DNA from: Aureimonas endophytica
GTDB lineage: Bacteria > Pseudomonadota > Alphaproteobacteria > Rhizobiales > Rhizobiaceae
Length of the DNA stretch: 64,000 nucleotides
Reading direction: 5' to 3'
NCBI RefSeq assembly: GCF_014642635.1
Contig: NZ_BMIQ01000005.1
Location: forward strand, 62,001 to 126,000
Under the pieces are notes generated by a model. That model ran no database searches. It had not been told where the DNA came from and worked only from the letters and a program-made list of their open reading frames with translations. Positions 27,519 to 35,154 of this stretch are shown piece by piece. The position numbers were made by a program, and so were the translations under genes. Numbering within the stretch: position 1 is the stretch's first letter; every line of letters starts with the position of its first letter.

Positions 27519-28450
27519 GGCGACGGCGCCGCCGGATCGAGGACGAGGCCGAGCGTTCCGGTCAGATACGCGATGCTCTCCAGCGCGCTCGCCTCGGCGG
27601 TCTTCTGCGAGGCGTCGAGCTCGACGATGGCGAGGCCGTCGTAATCGGCGTCGAGCAGCACGTCGACGAGGCCCGGCAGGTCGACCTCGCCGGCCCCCAG
27701 CTCGCAGAAGGCGGCATAGCGGTCCCAGCCGGTCAGCGCGTCGTCCACCCGGCTGTCCTTCAGATGGATGTAGCGCACGGCCGAGATATAGGTGCGCAGC
27801 GCGTCCACCGGATCGGAATGGGTCTGCACCAGATGGGCAGGGTCGATGCAGAGCCCCGCATGGCGCGTGTCCAGCTCGTCCATCACCCGGTCGAGTTCCT
27901 CGCGCCGTTCCACGAAGGTGTCGAGATGCGGATGATAGACGGTGGCGATGCCGAGATCGGCGGTGCGCCGGCCGATATCCTCCAGCGCCCGGCAGAAGTC
28001 GCGATAGTCCTGCGGCGCATGGGCATTGCCCGAGGCCGCCGACGGTCCGCCGCCGAGCACCAGCACCGGGGCGCCGAAGCCCTTCAGCAGCCGGGCGAGC
28101 GAGACGAGCACGTCGCGCTCGTAGTCCCAGAGCACCGGGTTCACGAAGGTCGCGTTGACATAGAGCGAGGACAGGCGGATGCCGAGTTCGCTCTGCGCCT
28201 CGGACAGGATGGCGTAGCGGCGCAGGATGTCCGTGTCGGTGGTGACGCCCGGCGGCGCCTGATGGCCGAGCTGCATGTACTTGCGCGCGAACTGGTCCGA
28301 CAGGCTGGTGAAGGCGAGGATCTCGAACCAGCCGAAGCCCTGGCGTTTCAGGAAGTCCAGCGCCGGCCGCAGCGGCTGGCCGGTGAGGTCCCAGCTGTTC
28401 AGATGATAGCCGATCGAAAAGCGCTGGCGCGCGGCGCGGGGGGAAGCCAT
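27515..28450 (-). CDS. Sugar phosphate isomerase/epimerase (AP endonuclease 2 fold)
   Basis: A 311-residue TIM-barrel protein of the xylose-isomerase-like family (IolE/IolI/tagatose epimerase relatives). The barrel starts at IGYHLNSWDLTG. Metal-site candidates are the glutamates and histidines in YHPHLDTFVE, LCIDPAHLVQTHSD and YIHLKDSR, with IVELDAS near the C-terminus. Such enzymes isomerise or dehydrate keto-sugars and inosose. It follows the binding-protein gene after a 62-base spacer containing a strong stem-loop, and overlaps the MalF-type permease stop. The exact substrate is not readable. Confidence 0.9.
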   Translation of the reverse strand: MASPRAARQRFSIGYHLNSWDLTGQPLRPALDFLKRQGFGWFEILAFTSLSDQFARKYMQLGHQAPPGVTTDTDILRRYAILSEAQSELGIRLSSLYVNATFVNPVLWDYERDVLVSLARLLKGFGAPVLVLGGGPSAASGNAHAPQDYRDFCRALEDIGRRTADLGIATVYHPHLDTFVERREELDRVMDELDTRHAGLCIDPAHLVQTHSDPVDALRTYISAVRYIHLKDSRVDDALTGWDRYAAFCELGAGEVDLPGLVDVLLDADYDGLAIVELDASQKTAEASALESIAYLTGTLGLVLDPAAPSP

Positions 28451-28483
28451 GGGACGGGCCGCTCCTGGGAGGTCGGGACGGAT

Positions 28484-28504
28484 GCCGGCGCCGGAGGCGC
28501 CGGC
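28484..28504 (-). other. Intercistronic stem-loop after binding-protein gene
   Basis: GCCGGCGCC-GGA-GGCGCCGGC gives nine perfect pairs with a three-base loop. It lies between the stop of the substrate-binding protein (28513) and the start of the isomerase gene (28450) on the minus strand, with no T-run after it. Stem-loops in this place in ABC operons usually protect the binding-protein mRNA or reduce expression of downstream genes. The role is inferred from position. Confidence 0.6.
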
Positions 28505-28512
28505 GGGACGGT

Positions 28513-29871
28513 TCAGTCCTTGGGCGGCCAGGTCCCGTCGTCGACCAGCGTCTGGAACGCGGCCTGGACCGAGGCGCCGGCGGCTTCCGGCGTCAGCGTG
28601 CCGCCGACGACGCCCGAAATGGCGGAGGCGGTCGCCGTCGCGACCTCGGACGGCCAGATCCAGTCGAGGAACTTGATCGTCTTCGGGAAGGTCGTCTCGC
28701 GCAGCGCCACCGCATAGGGTGCGTCGATACCGGCGACGCCCTTCACTGAGGTCGCGATCGGCTCCTCGGGTTCGAGATAGAGTCTGGCGACGTCGGGCCG
28801 CGTCAGATAGGCGACGAAGTCGAGCGCCGGCCTCACCTTCGCCTCCGGGATCGAGGCGGAGAGGCAGAGGCCGTTATCCGCGCCGCCGCCATGGGCGGGC
28901 TCGCCCTTGGCGCCCGGCATCTTCGGGAAGGGGAAGGTGCCCCAGCGGAAATCCTTCACGCCCTCGCGCAGCGACGGGATCTCCCAGGTGCCGCCGTAAT
29001 ACATGGCGCTCTTGCCGCTGGCGAAGGCCGAGCGCATGCCGTCCATGTCGATGGCGAGCGAATCCTTCGACAGGATGCCGTCGTCCACCCAGGTCTTGAT
29101 CATGGCGAAGGCGGCGGTGCTCGCGGCGTCGTCGAAGCGCGTCTTGCCGTCGAGATCGGTCTGGGTCTTGGCGACCGCGTCGCCGGAGGTCTGCGACAGC
29201 GTCTCGAAATACCACATCGGCCACATCGGCACGTTGGCGCCCTGATGCAGGAGCGGAATGACCCCCGCCGCCTTCAGCTTCGGCGCGGCGGCCTTCAGGT
29301 CGTCGTAGCTCGGCGGCACGGGAATGCCGATCTTGGCGAAGAGGTCGGCATTGTAGAAGAGAGTCGAGGTCGAGAGCGTCGTCACCGGCACGCCATAGAC
29401 CTTGCCGCCGATCGTGAAGGCGCCGAGCGCGGCCGGCTCGATATTGGCGGCGAAGGGCGCGATCTCCTCCGGCGACAGGGCGCGCACCAGGCCGCGCCGC
29501 ACATAGGCGCCGTTGGTCCAGAAGGCCGAGCAGGCGATGAGGTCCATCTCCTGATCGGCGAGCTTCGCCGTCATCAGGCGCTGGAGGGCGCCGGTCTGCG
29601 GCCCCTGCGCGTCCCATTCGACGGCGGCGACCTCGGGATGGGCCTTCAGGAAGCCCTGGATCACCGCGTTCTCGATCGTCTTCTGCGCCTCGGGCGGCTG
29701 GCGCGGCGCCAGCTTGTCGAGCGAGGAGCCGCCGAAGACCTTCAGCGTCACGCCCTCGGCCCGGGCGCCTGCCGGCGCGGCGAGGGCCGCGGCGGCGAGG
29801 GCGAGGCCGATCAGCGGCGCCAGCCGCGCGGGACGGCGGTCGCGGATGATATTTCCGAGCAGGGGAACCAT
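28513..29871 (-). CDS. Extracellular solute-binding protein, sugar ABC transporter
   Basis: A 452-residue family 1 solute-binding protein for the MalFG-type permeases. It has a Sec signal (LIGLALAAAALAAPAGARAEG, cleaved near ARA-EG) preceded by basic residues. Mature features include VTLKVFGGSSLD, the hinge area YGVPVTTLSTSTLFYN, and MYYGGTWEIPSL, the last being typical of sugar-binding members. ATG 29871 is chosen because GGAAGGA lies six bases upstream; ATG 29886 lies five codons earlier in frame without a good site. It is the first gene of the operon, consistent with high expression, and is separated from the rest by a stem-loop. Confidence 0.94.
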   Translation of the reverse strand: MVPLLGNIIRDRRPARLAPLIGLALAAAALAAPAGARAEGVTLKVFGGSSLDKLAPRQPPEAQKTIENAVIQGFLKAHPEVAAVEWDAQGPQTGALQRLMTAKLADQEMDLIACSAFWTNGAYVRRGLVRALSPEEIAPFAANIEPAALGAFTIGGKVYGVPVTTLSTSTLFYNADLFAKIGIPVPPSYDDLKAAAPKLKAAGVIPLLHQGANVPMWPMWYFETLSQTSGDAVAKTQTDLDGKTRFDDAASTAAFAMIKTWVDDGILSKDSLAIDMDGMRSAFASGKSAMYYGGTWEIPSLREGVKDFRWGTFPFPKMPGAKGEPAHGGGADNGLCLSASIPEAKVRPALDFVAYLTRPDVARLYLEPEEPIATSVKGVAGIDAPYAVALRETTFPKTIKFLDWIWPSEVATATASAISGVVGGTLTPEAAGASVQAAFQTLVDDGTWPPKD

Positions 29872-29938
29872 ACGATATCCTTCCATCCCGAGGTTGGTGC
29901 AGGAGCGTCGGCGCAAGCGCCATATCGTTGATGCTCGT

Positions 29939-29969
29939 ATAATCGCTCGCAGGACGCTTTCCTTGTCAA
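29939..29969 (-). promoter_or_regulatory. Candidate sigma-70-type promoter of the sugar operon
   Basis: On the minus strand TTGACA (29964-29969) is followed after 19 bases by GATTAT (29939-29944), about 70 bases upstream of the binding-protein start codon. The -35 is a perfect match while the spacing is long by two and the -10 is only fair. The block CGAGC occurs twice around the -10 (CGAGCGATTATACGAGC), which could be a regulator site. No regulator gene for this operon is adjacent except the MarR gene across the intergenic region. Confidence 0.4.
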
Positions 29970-30063
29970 GTCCGTCCACCGGCGAAATTTCGGGCGGATC
30001 ACCCCGACTTTTGCGCAGATGGCACGACTTGCCGTGAGATGCGGCGACCGGGCGCGGAAGCGA

Positions 30064-30104
30064 TTGACAAGTCCGATCCGGTATCTTGTATGATCACAAA
30101 CGAT
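30064..30104 (+). promoter_or_regulatory. Promoter and operator A of the isochorismatase-fold operon
   Basis: TTGACA at 30064-30069 and TATGAT at 30089-30094, spaced by 19 bases, form a candidate promoter 66 bases upstream of the start codon at 30161. The motif TTGTATGATCACAAACGAT (30086-30104) covers the -10. Its last 16 bases match 33833-33848 at 14 of 16 positions and 34054-34069 at 11 of 16, both located at promoters of the same functional cluster. TTGT-N6-ACAA is an inverted repeat, as expected for a MarR-type repressor site. The MarR protein encoded at 30799-31353 is the natural candidate to bind it. Confidence 0.6.
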
Positions 30105-30160
30105 AGTTCCGCCTTGAACGCATCGCCGATCCGGTGCCCCAGAGCTTCGAGGAGCCCAGC

Positions 30161-30802
30161 ATGGACGTCTTTTCCGCTCATCGGCACGAGGAGGGCATCC
30201 GCCTCGACCCGCAGCGCGCGGCCGTCGTCGTGGTCGACATGATCAACGAGTTCTGCAAGCCGGGCGGGCGCATGGTGCTGCCCGGCTACGAGCGGCTGGT
30301 GCCGCCGCAGCTCCGCGTCGTCGAGGCCGCCCGCGCCGCCGGGGCGCCGGTGATCTGGGTGCACGACACGCATCGCGCCAATGTGCGCCGCGACCGGGAA
30401 TGGGCCAAGCGCACGCCGCATTGCGAGGACGGCAGCTGGGGCACGGAGATCATCGAGGATCTCGGCGCCCGGCCGGAGGAGATCCATGTCTTCAAGCGGC
30501 GCTACTCGGCCTTCTTCCAGACCGATCTCGACCTGACGCTGAAGGACCTTCTGGTCGACCAGATCGTGGTCTTCGGCGTCGTCACCAATATCTGCGTGCG
30601 CTCCACCGTGCACGACGCCTTCTTCCAGGGCTACGAGGTGGTGGTGCCGCAGGATTGCTGCGCGGCGACCGGCGAGCGCGAGCAGGCGAGCAGCCTCTAC
30701 GACATCGCGACGCATTTCGGCGTCGTCAGCGACGCGGCGGGTGTGGCGGCGGCGCTGGCCGGCGGCGAGGTGCTGACGACGCTGCCGGGCGTCGCGGCAT
30801 GA
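30161..30802 (+). CDS. Isochorismatase-family cysteine amidohydrolase
   Basis: A 213-residue alpha/beta hydrolase of the isochorismatase/carbamoylsarcosine amidase group, related in type to maleamate amidase NicF and ureidoacrylate hydrolase RutB. The Asp-Lys-Cys triad is visible: aspartate in VVVVDMINEF, lysine in HVFKRRYSAF, and cysteine in VVTNICVRSTVHDA, preceded by the usual cis-peptide region. ATG 30161 has GAGGAG seven bases upstream; a GTG at 30134 is less likely. It is the first gene of an operon with a MarR regulator and an enamidase-like gene, so its likely job is the removal of ammonia from an open-chain amide made by ring opening. Confidence 0.92.
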   Translation: MDVFSAHRHEEGIRLDPQRAAVVVVDMINEFCKPGGRMVLPGYERLVPPQLRVVEAARAAGAPVIWVHDTHRANVRRDREWAKRTPHCEDGSWGTEIIEDLGARPEEIHVFKRRYSAFFQTDLDLTLKDLLVDQIVVFGVVTNICVRSTVHDAFFQGYEVVVPQDCCAATGEREQASSLYDIATHFGVVSDAAGVAAALAGGEVLTTLPGVAA

Positions 30803-31353
30803 GAAAGGCGGACGCGGCGGACGAGGCCGGGCCGGAGACGGCCGAGGGCGGCAGCGGCCGAACGGGCGGGCGGCCGGTGGACAAGCCGCTCAGCCGCGAC
30901 GAGATCCTCGCCTACTATGCCCGCACCGGCTACAGCCTCGAGCACCATCCCGCCCATGTGATCCGCCGGGCGCATCAGCGCGCCACCGCCTATTTCCAGG
31001 AGACGATCGGCGCGGCGAGCGATCTGACGCCGACGCAGCTCGCCGTCCTCGCGACGCTCCTCAAACATGGCGAGCTGTCGCAGAACCTTCTCGGCCGCCT
31101 CACCGCCATGGACCCGTCCACGGTCAGCATCGTGGTGCGCGCCCTCCTGAAGCGCGGCTTTCTCGACCGCCGTCCCTCCGACACCGACCAGCGCATGTCG
31201 ATCATCACGCTGACCGAGGCGGGCGTGCGCTGCGGCCTGGAGAATCTCGACCGCAGCGTCGATATCGGCCGCCGCCTCCTCGCGCCCCTGTCCACCGTGG
31301 AACAGGCGATGCTGCTCGATTTCCTCAATCGCATCTGCGCGGACGAGGACTGA
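30799..31353 (+). CDS. MarR-family transcriptional regulator
   Basis: A 184-residue winged helix regulator. After a hydrophilic N-terminal extension of about 50 residues rich in Gly, Glu and Ala, the core shows LTPTQLAVLATLLKHGELSQ, then LLGRLTAMDPSTVSIVVRAL as recognition helix and the wing KRGFLDRRPSDTDQRMSIITLTEAG. The DxRxxxxxLT signature of the wing is present in RRPSDTDQRMSIITLTEAG. Its start overlaps the hydrolase stop by four bases. Expected to be a repressor released by a pathway intermediate, as NicR is in aerobic nicotinate catabolism. Probable targets are the three ACAAAC-type motifs in this region. Confidence 0.93.
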   Translation: MRKADAADEAGPETAEGGSGRTGGRPVDKPLSRDEILAYYARTGYSLEHHPAHVIRRAHQRATAYFQETIGAASDLTPTQLAVLATLLKHGELSQNLLGRLTAMDPSTVSIVVRALLKRGFLDRRPSDTDQRMSIITLTEAGVRCGLENLDRSVDIGRRLLAPLSTVEQAMLLDFLNRICADED

Positions 31354-31381
31354 TCCTCCCGCCCCTTCCAGGACCCGACCG

Positions 31382-32581
31382 ATGATGGCCACCGCCGAGG
31401 GCACATCCGACATGCTCGTCATCCGCAATCTGGCGCAGGTCTTCAGCGGCGATCTCGCCGAGCCGATCCTCGACGCCGACACGATCGTCGTCGCCGACGG
31501 GCGCATCGCCGCCGTCGGCGCCGCGAGCCGGCTGGATCTTTCCGGCGCGACGGCGGTGATCGACGCGAAGGGCTCCTCGGTCATGCCGGGCATGATCGAC
31601 AACCATTCCCATCCGGTGATGGGGGACTGGACGCCGCGCCAGAACCAGCTCGGCTGGATCGAATCGACGCTGCATGGCGGCGTGACGACGCTCGTCTCGG
31701 CCGGCGAGGTGCATGTGCCCGGCCGCCCGCGCGACGTGGTCGGCGTCAAGGCGCTGGCGATCACCGCGCAGCGCGCCTTCTCCGCCTTCTCGCCCTCCGG
31801 CATGAAGGTGCTGGCGGGCGCGCTGATCCTCGAACACGGGCTGGAGGAGGCCGATTTCCGCGAGCTCGCGGCGGCCGGTGTCACGCTCGTCGCCGAGGTC
31901 GGCCTCGGCACCGTCAAGGACGGGCCGACCGGCCGGCGGATGATCGGCTGGGCGCGCGAGAACGGCATGACCTCGATGACGCATGTCGGCGGCCATTCCA
32001 TTCCGGGCTCGGCGCGGATCGGCGCCGAAACCGTGCTGGAGGTCGATGCCGACGTCGCCGCGCATCTGAACGGCGGGCCGACCGCGCTCGCCGATAAGGA
32101 ACTCAGCCTCATCTGCGAGGAGAGCCGGCGCGGGCTGGAGATCGTCCATAACGGCAACATGCGCGCCGGGCTCTTCGTGCTCGACGAGGTGCGCCGCGTC
32201 GGCGCGCTCGACCGGCTGGTGCTCGGCACCGACGGGCCGGCGGGTTCCGGCGTCCAGCCGCTCGGCATGCTGCGCCTCGTCACGATGCTCGCCTCGCTCG
32301 GCGGCGTCGCGCCGGAAGAGGCGCTGTGCTTCGCCACCGGCAATGTCGCGCGGCTGCGCGGCCTCGCCGATCGCGGCCGCATCGCGCCGGGTCTCGCCGC
32401 CGATCTCGTCTTCCTCGACGCGCCGATGGGCGGCCACGGCTCGAACGTCCTCGACACGATCGCCAGCGGCAACCTGCCCGGCATCGGCATGATCATGGTG
32501 GACGGCACCGTCCGCGCCGGCCGCAGCCGCAACACCCCGCCCTCGATCGCGGTGCCGGAGCGCCTCGGCGCCGCCGGCTGA
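31382..32581 (+). CDS. Enamidase-like amidohydrolase
   Basis: A 399-residue metal-dependent amidohydrolase. The overall pattern closely follows Eubacterium barkeri enamidase, which opens 1,4,5,6-tetrahydro-6-oxonicotinate: an N-terminal FSGD-ADTIVVADGRIAAVG beta-sandwich, the metal site PGMIDNHSHPVMGDW, HGGVTTLVSAGE, VGLGTVKDGP, THVGGHSIPGSA, HLNGGPTA, the aspartate in LGTDGPAGSGVQPLG, and a C-terminal SRNTPP shared in my memory of that protein. The first histidine motif reads HSH rather than HVH. ATG 31382 or 31385 begin the frame, while ATG 31412 (MLVIRN) is where homologues usually begin. It probably hydrolyses a cyclic enamide or lactam. Confidence 0.85.
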   Translation: MMATAEGTSDMLVIRNLAQVFSGDLAEPILDADTIVVADGRIAAVGAASRLDLSGATAVIDAKGSSVMPGMIDNHSHPVMGDWTPRQNQLGWIESTLHGGVTTLVSAGEVHVPGRPRDVVGVKALAITAQRAFSAFSPSGMKVLAGALILEHGLEEADFRELAAAGVTLVAEVGLGTVKDGPTGRRMIGWARENGMTSMTHVGGHSIPGSARIGAETVLEVDADVAAHLNGGPTALADKELSLICEESRRGLEIVHNGNMRAGLFVLDEVRRVGALDRLVLGTDGPAGSGVQPLGMLRLVTMLASLGGVAPEEALCFATGNVARLRGLADRGRIAPGLAADLVFLDAPMGGHGSNVLDTIASGNLPGIGMIMVDGTVRAGRSRNTPPSIAVPERLGAAG

Positions 32582-32596
32582 AGCCGGACGCGCATC

Positions 32597-32626
32597 GACC
32601 CACGGCGCCGCGCGGCGCCGTGGGTC
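32597..32626. terminator. Strong hairpin between convergent genes
   Basis: GACCCACGGCGCC-GCGC-GGCGCCGTGGGTC has 13 perfect pairs and a four-base loop. It lies in the 65-base gap between the stop codons of the enamidase-like gene (plus) and the first AA_synth gene (minus). There is no long T-run on either side, so it is better described as a probable bidirectional terminator or transcript barrier than a textbook intrinsic terminator. Confidence 0.6.
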
Positions 32627-32646
32627 TCATGAATCCGGGCCCCGCC

Positions 32647-33231
32647 TCAGACGACGCCGTCCCGGCCCTCGATCTCTTCCTTGCGCAGGCCGCCGACGCG
32701 CGGATGCGGGCGCCCGGAATCCGTCACCGCCACGGCGACGGCCACCTCGTCGGGGCGCGGCCCGTCCGGCACGCGCACTTCCATCCCGTCGAAATGGCTG
32801 CGCACCCGCGCCGCGTCCTTGTGGCCGAGCGGGATGTCAAAGGGCGCGCCGATCCCGCCGCGCTTCTTCGAGGAGGGGATCAGCGCCGCGCCGCCGCCGA
32901 GCAGCGCGCGGAACGGCGCGCCGATCTCGGGATGGAGCAGCGCGGCGGCATGTTCCAGCTCGCCGTCCTCGCCGACGAGCGCCGCCTTGCCGAAGCTTTC
33001 CACCGCCGGGCCGGGAATGCCGAGCGCCGCGACGGCGCGCGCCGGCAGCAATTCGCCGAGCGCCCGCCCGACCTCGTAGAGCGGCGAAAGATCGGCCTCG
33101 AAGCGCCCGGCATAGGGGTTCTCGATCACCGCGACCGCCGCCGCGCGGCGCGTCGGGGGATCGACCGGCACGCCGCCCTCGATCAGGGTCTCCTCGACCA
33201 CGGTCAGGAGGCGTCGAATCCTCAAGGTCAT
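32647..33231 (-). CDS. AA_synth (DUF1185) family protein 1
   Basis: A 194-residue protein of the 'amino acid synthesis' Pfam family, whose biochemical role is not established. Family landmarks are VEETLIEGG, AVAVIENPYAGRFE, GELEHAAALLHPEIGAPFR, the conserved ALIPSSKKRGG block, GHKDAARVRSHFDGMEVRV, and GRPHPRVGGL. The family is placed, as I recall, in the Bacillus chorismate mutase-like fold shared with YjgF and the cyanuric acid hydrolase/barbiturase repeat. It overlaps the second paralogue by four bases. No signal peptide. Context with amidases and nucleoside hydrolases suggests action on an N-heterocycle, which is inference. Confidence 0.88.
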   Translation of the reverse strand: MTLRIRRLLTVVEETLIEGGVPVDPPTRRAAAVAVIENPYAGRFEADLSPLYEVGRALGELLPARAVAALGIPGPAVESFGKAALVGEDGELEHAAALLHPEIGAPFRALLGGGAALIPSSKKRGGIGAPFDIPLGHKDAARVRSHFDGMEVRVPDGPRPDEVAVAVAVTDSGRPHPRVGGLRKEEIEGRDGVV

Positions 33232-33812
33232 CGCAGCCCGTCCTCGCCCTTGATCTCGGAAGCCTTCAAGCCCCCGACCCGCGCATGGACGCGCGGCCCC
33301 GTGGTCATCACCAGCGCCAGGACCATCTCGCCGGCGCGCGGCGCGTCGGCGATGCCGACCTCCATCGCGTCGAAATGGCTGCGCACATAGGAGGCGTTGA
33401 CATGCGTCACCGGCACGTCGAGCCGCGCGCCCGGCCCGCCGACCTTCTTGCTGGACGGCACGATCGCCTTGGCGTCGCCGAGAAGCTCGCGCATCGCGTA
33501 GCCGCCCGGATTGTGCCAGAGCGCGGCATGTTCCAGTTCGCCGGCGCCGCCGACGATCGCGCCCTTGCCATAGCCCTCGACCACGGCGGGATCGCCGCCG
33601 AGCGCCGCGACGAGCCGGCGCGACATTTCGAGGCCGAGCGGCTTCAGGTCCGCCATGAAGTCCTGGATCTCCGGCTCGTAGCGGCCGGCATAGGGGTTCT
33701 CGATCACCGCCAGGACGGCGGCGCGCCGCGCCGGCACCGCCGGCGGCGGACCGCTCTCGTGCAGGATCTCCTCGACCGCGACGACGAACTTGCGCACCAC
33801 CACCTTCGGCAT
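33228..33812 (-). CDS. AA_synth (DUF1185) family protein 2
   Basis: A paralogue of the downstream gene, with the same blocks: VEEILHESG, LAVIENPYAGRYE, GELEHAALWHNPGGYAMRELLG, AIVPSSKKVGGPGARLDVP, THVNASYVRSHFDAMEVGI and VHARVGGLKASEI. The two probably form a heteromer, as expected for a coupled pair (ATGA at 33228-33231). ATG 33812 (MPKVVVRKF) is chosen because GGAGAG lies seven bases upstream; ATG 33833 lacks any ribosome site and falls inside the operator motif. It is transcribed divergently from the BMP-type transporter genes, with operator motifs at both ends of the intergenic region. Function unproven. Confidence 0.88.
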   Translation of the reverse strand: MPKVVVRKFVVAVEEILHESGPPPAVPARRAAVLAVIENPYAGRYEPEIQDFMADLKPLGLEMSRRLVAALGGDPAVVEGYGKGAIVGGAGELEHAALWHNPGGYAMRELLGDAKAIVPSSKKVGGPGARLDVPVTHVNASYVRSHFDAMEVGIADAPRAGEMVLALVMTTGPRVHARVGGLKASEIKGEDGLR

Positions 33813-33827
33813 CGTGACGCTCTCCGA

Positions 33828-33871
33828 TTTCATATGATTACAAACAATCAACGACGGGCATCGTCTGTCAA
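33828..33871 (-). promoter_or_regulatory. Promoter and operator B of the AA_synth pair
   Basis: On the minus strand TTGACA (plus coordinates 33866-33871) is followed after 17 bases by the weak -10 ATTGTT. On the plus strand 33828-33848 reads TTTCATATGATTACAAACAA plus T, sharing TATGATYACAAACRAT with operator A and TTTCATRTG-N3-ACAAACRA with operator C. The site covers the proposed -10 and the start of the transcript, as expected for a repressor. Confidence 0.55.
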
Positions 33872-34021
33872 GCGCGTGGACGATCCCGCGCGGCCGGACC
33901 GGGCGGTTCGGACCGACACAACTGCAAGGAAAGCCAGCCAAGGCGGGTGGAGGGCCGGTTTTGTGCGTCGCATCGCGTTTTTCGCCCTGCAACAAAATCG
34001 CGCAAGGTCGAAAAATGCGCA

Positions 34022-34069
34022 TTGACGGCCCCCGCGAAGCATGGCCTATTTCATGTGTCTACAAACGAG
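34022..34069 (+). promoter_or_regulatory. Promoter and operator C of the nucleoside transporter operon
   Basis: TTGACG (34022-34027) with TATTTC (34047-34052) after 19 bases is a candidate promoter. It overlaps TTTCATGTGTCTACAAACGA (34049-34068), the third copy of the ACAAAC motif. Copies B and C share the extended form TTTCATRTG-N3-ACAAACRA. About 75 bases separate the motif from the BMP start codon. This links the transporter to the same regulon as the amidase and AA_synth genes. Confidence 0.55.
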
Positions 34070-34142
34070 ACGCCGGCGGAAGGCGCGATCCCGCCGCCGC
34101 CGCGCGGGACATTTCCGACAATCCGATCCGAGGGAGTTTCGC

Positions 34143-35144
34143 ATGCGATTCCTGTCCTGTTTCGCAGCCGCGGGGGCGCTGCTCGCCGCCCTGACGCTAC
34201 CCTCGGGCGCGGCGGAGAAGCCGTCCGTCGCCGCGATCTCCGGCTATTTCGCCCAAGGGTTCGGCGTCTCGATCGTCAACGGGCTGAAGAAGGCCGAGAA
34301 GGATTTCGGCATAGAGCTGAAGCTCGTCGACACCGGCAACCGCGCCCTCGACTACGAGGAGCAGTTCACCAATCTCGCCAAGGGCGGCCAGTACGACCTG
34401 ATCTTCGTGATGGGCTGGGAACTGGTGGATTCGCTCCAGAAGGTCGCCGCCGCCTATCCGAACCAGCGCTTCGTCTTCATCGACGGCGTGCTCGACGCCA
34501 AGAGCATCGTCTATGCCAATTTCGCCGAGGAACAGGGCTCCTTCCTCGCCGGCGCGCTGGCCGGCATGGTGGAGGACCAGGGGCCGCAATTCGACAAGAT
34601 CGGCGACGGCAAGGCGATCGGCTTCGTCGGCGGCCGCGACATCCCGGTCATCCGCAACTTCCTCGGCGGCTACGAGCAGGGCGCCAAATATGCCGCGCCG
34701 GACGTCAAGGTGAACGCCGTCTTCGCCGGCACCTTCGACGATCCGGCGAAAGGCAGCGAGCTCGCCATGACGCTCTACGGCCAGGGGTCGGATATCGTCT
34801 ACAACGTCGCCGGCCCGACCGGCGAGGGCGTGATGCAGGCGAGCGCTTCCGCCGACAAGTATTCGCTCGGCGTCGATGTCGACATGTGCGGCTCGGCGCC
34901 CGGCAATGTCCTCGCCAGCATGCTGAAGCGCGGCGACGTCGCCGTCTATTCGATCATCAAGGACGAGGTGGAGGGGCGCCGCATCGAGCCCGGCACCCGC
35001 ACCTTCGACCTCGCCTCGGGCGGCGTCGAGCTGAAGCTCTGCGACGATGTCGCCGCCAAGCTGCCGGAGGCGGTCCGCGCGAAGCTGGAGACGATCCGCC
35101 AGGACGTCGTCGGCGGCAAGATCGCCATCGCCAAGGCCAAGTAG
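34143..35144 (+). CDS. BMP-family ABC substrate-binding protein
   Basis: A 333-residue periplasmic binding protein of the Bmp/PnrA/Med family, which binds nucleosides. It has a Sec signal (CFAAAGALLAALTLPSGAAEK, with no lipobox read). Mature landmarks are DTGNRALDYEEQFTNLAKGG, DLIFVMGWELVDSLQKVA, GSFLAGALAGMVEDQGP, the conserved GFVGGRDIPVIRNFLGGYEQG and VDVDMCGSAPGNVLASMLKR. ATG 34143 follows GAGGGAG. It is the first of six plus-strand genes that also encode an ATPase, two permeases and two nucleoside hydrolases, which strongly supports a nucleoside as ligand. Confidence 0.93.
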   Translation: MRFLSCFAAAGALLAALTLPSGAAEKPSVAAISGYFAQGFGVSIVNGLKKAEKDFGIELKLVDTGNRALDYEEQFTNLAKGGQYDLIFVMGWELVDSLQKVAAAYPNQRFVFIDGVLDAKSIVYANFAEEQGSFLAGALAGMVEDQGPQFDKIGDGKAIGFVGGRDIPVIRNFLGGYEQGAKYAAPDVKVNAVFAGTFDDPAKGSELAMTLYGQGSDIVYNVAGPTGEGVMQASASADKYSLGVDVDMCGSAPGNVLASMLKRGDVAVYSIIKDEVEGRRIEPGTRTFDLASGGVELKLCDDVAAKLPEAVRAKLETIRQDVVGGKIAIAKAK

Positions 35145-35154
35145 CGGCACCGGC

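Noticed and set aside
34041-34142. ATG at 34041 as start of the BMP-type binding protein
   Set aside because: It would place the operator motif inside the gene and add 34 residues before a complete signal peptide; ATG 34143 has a good ribosome site.
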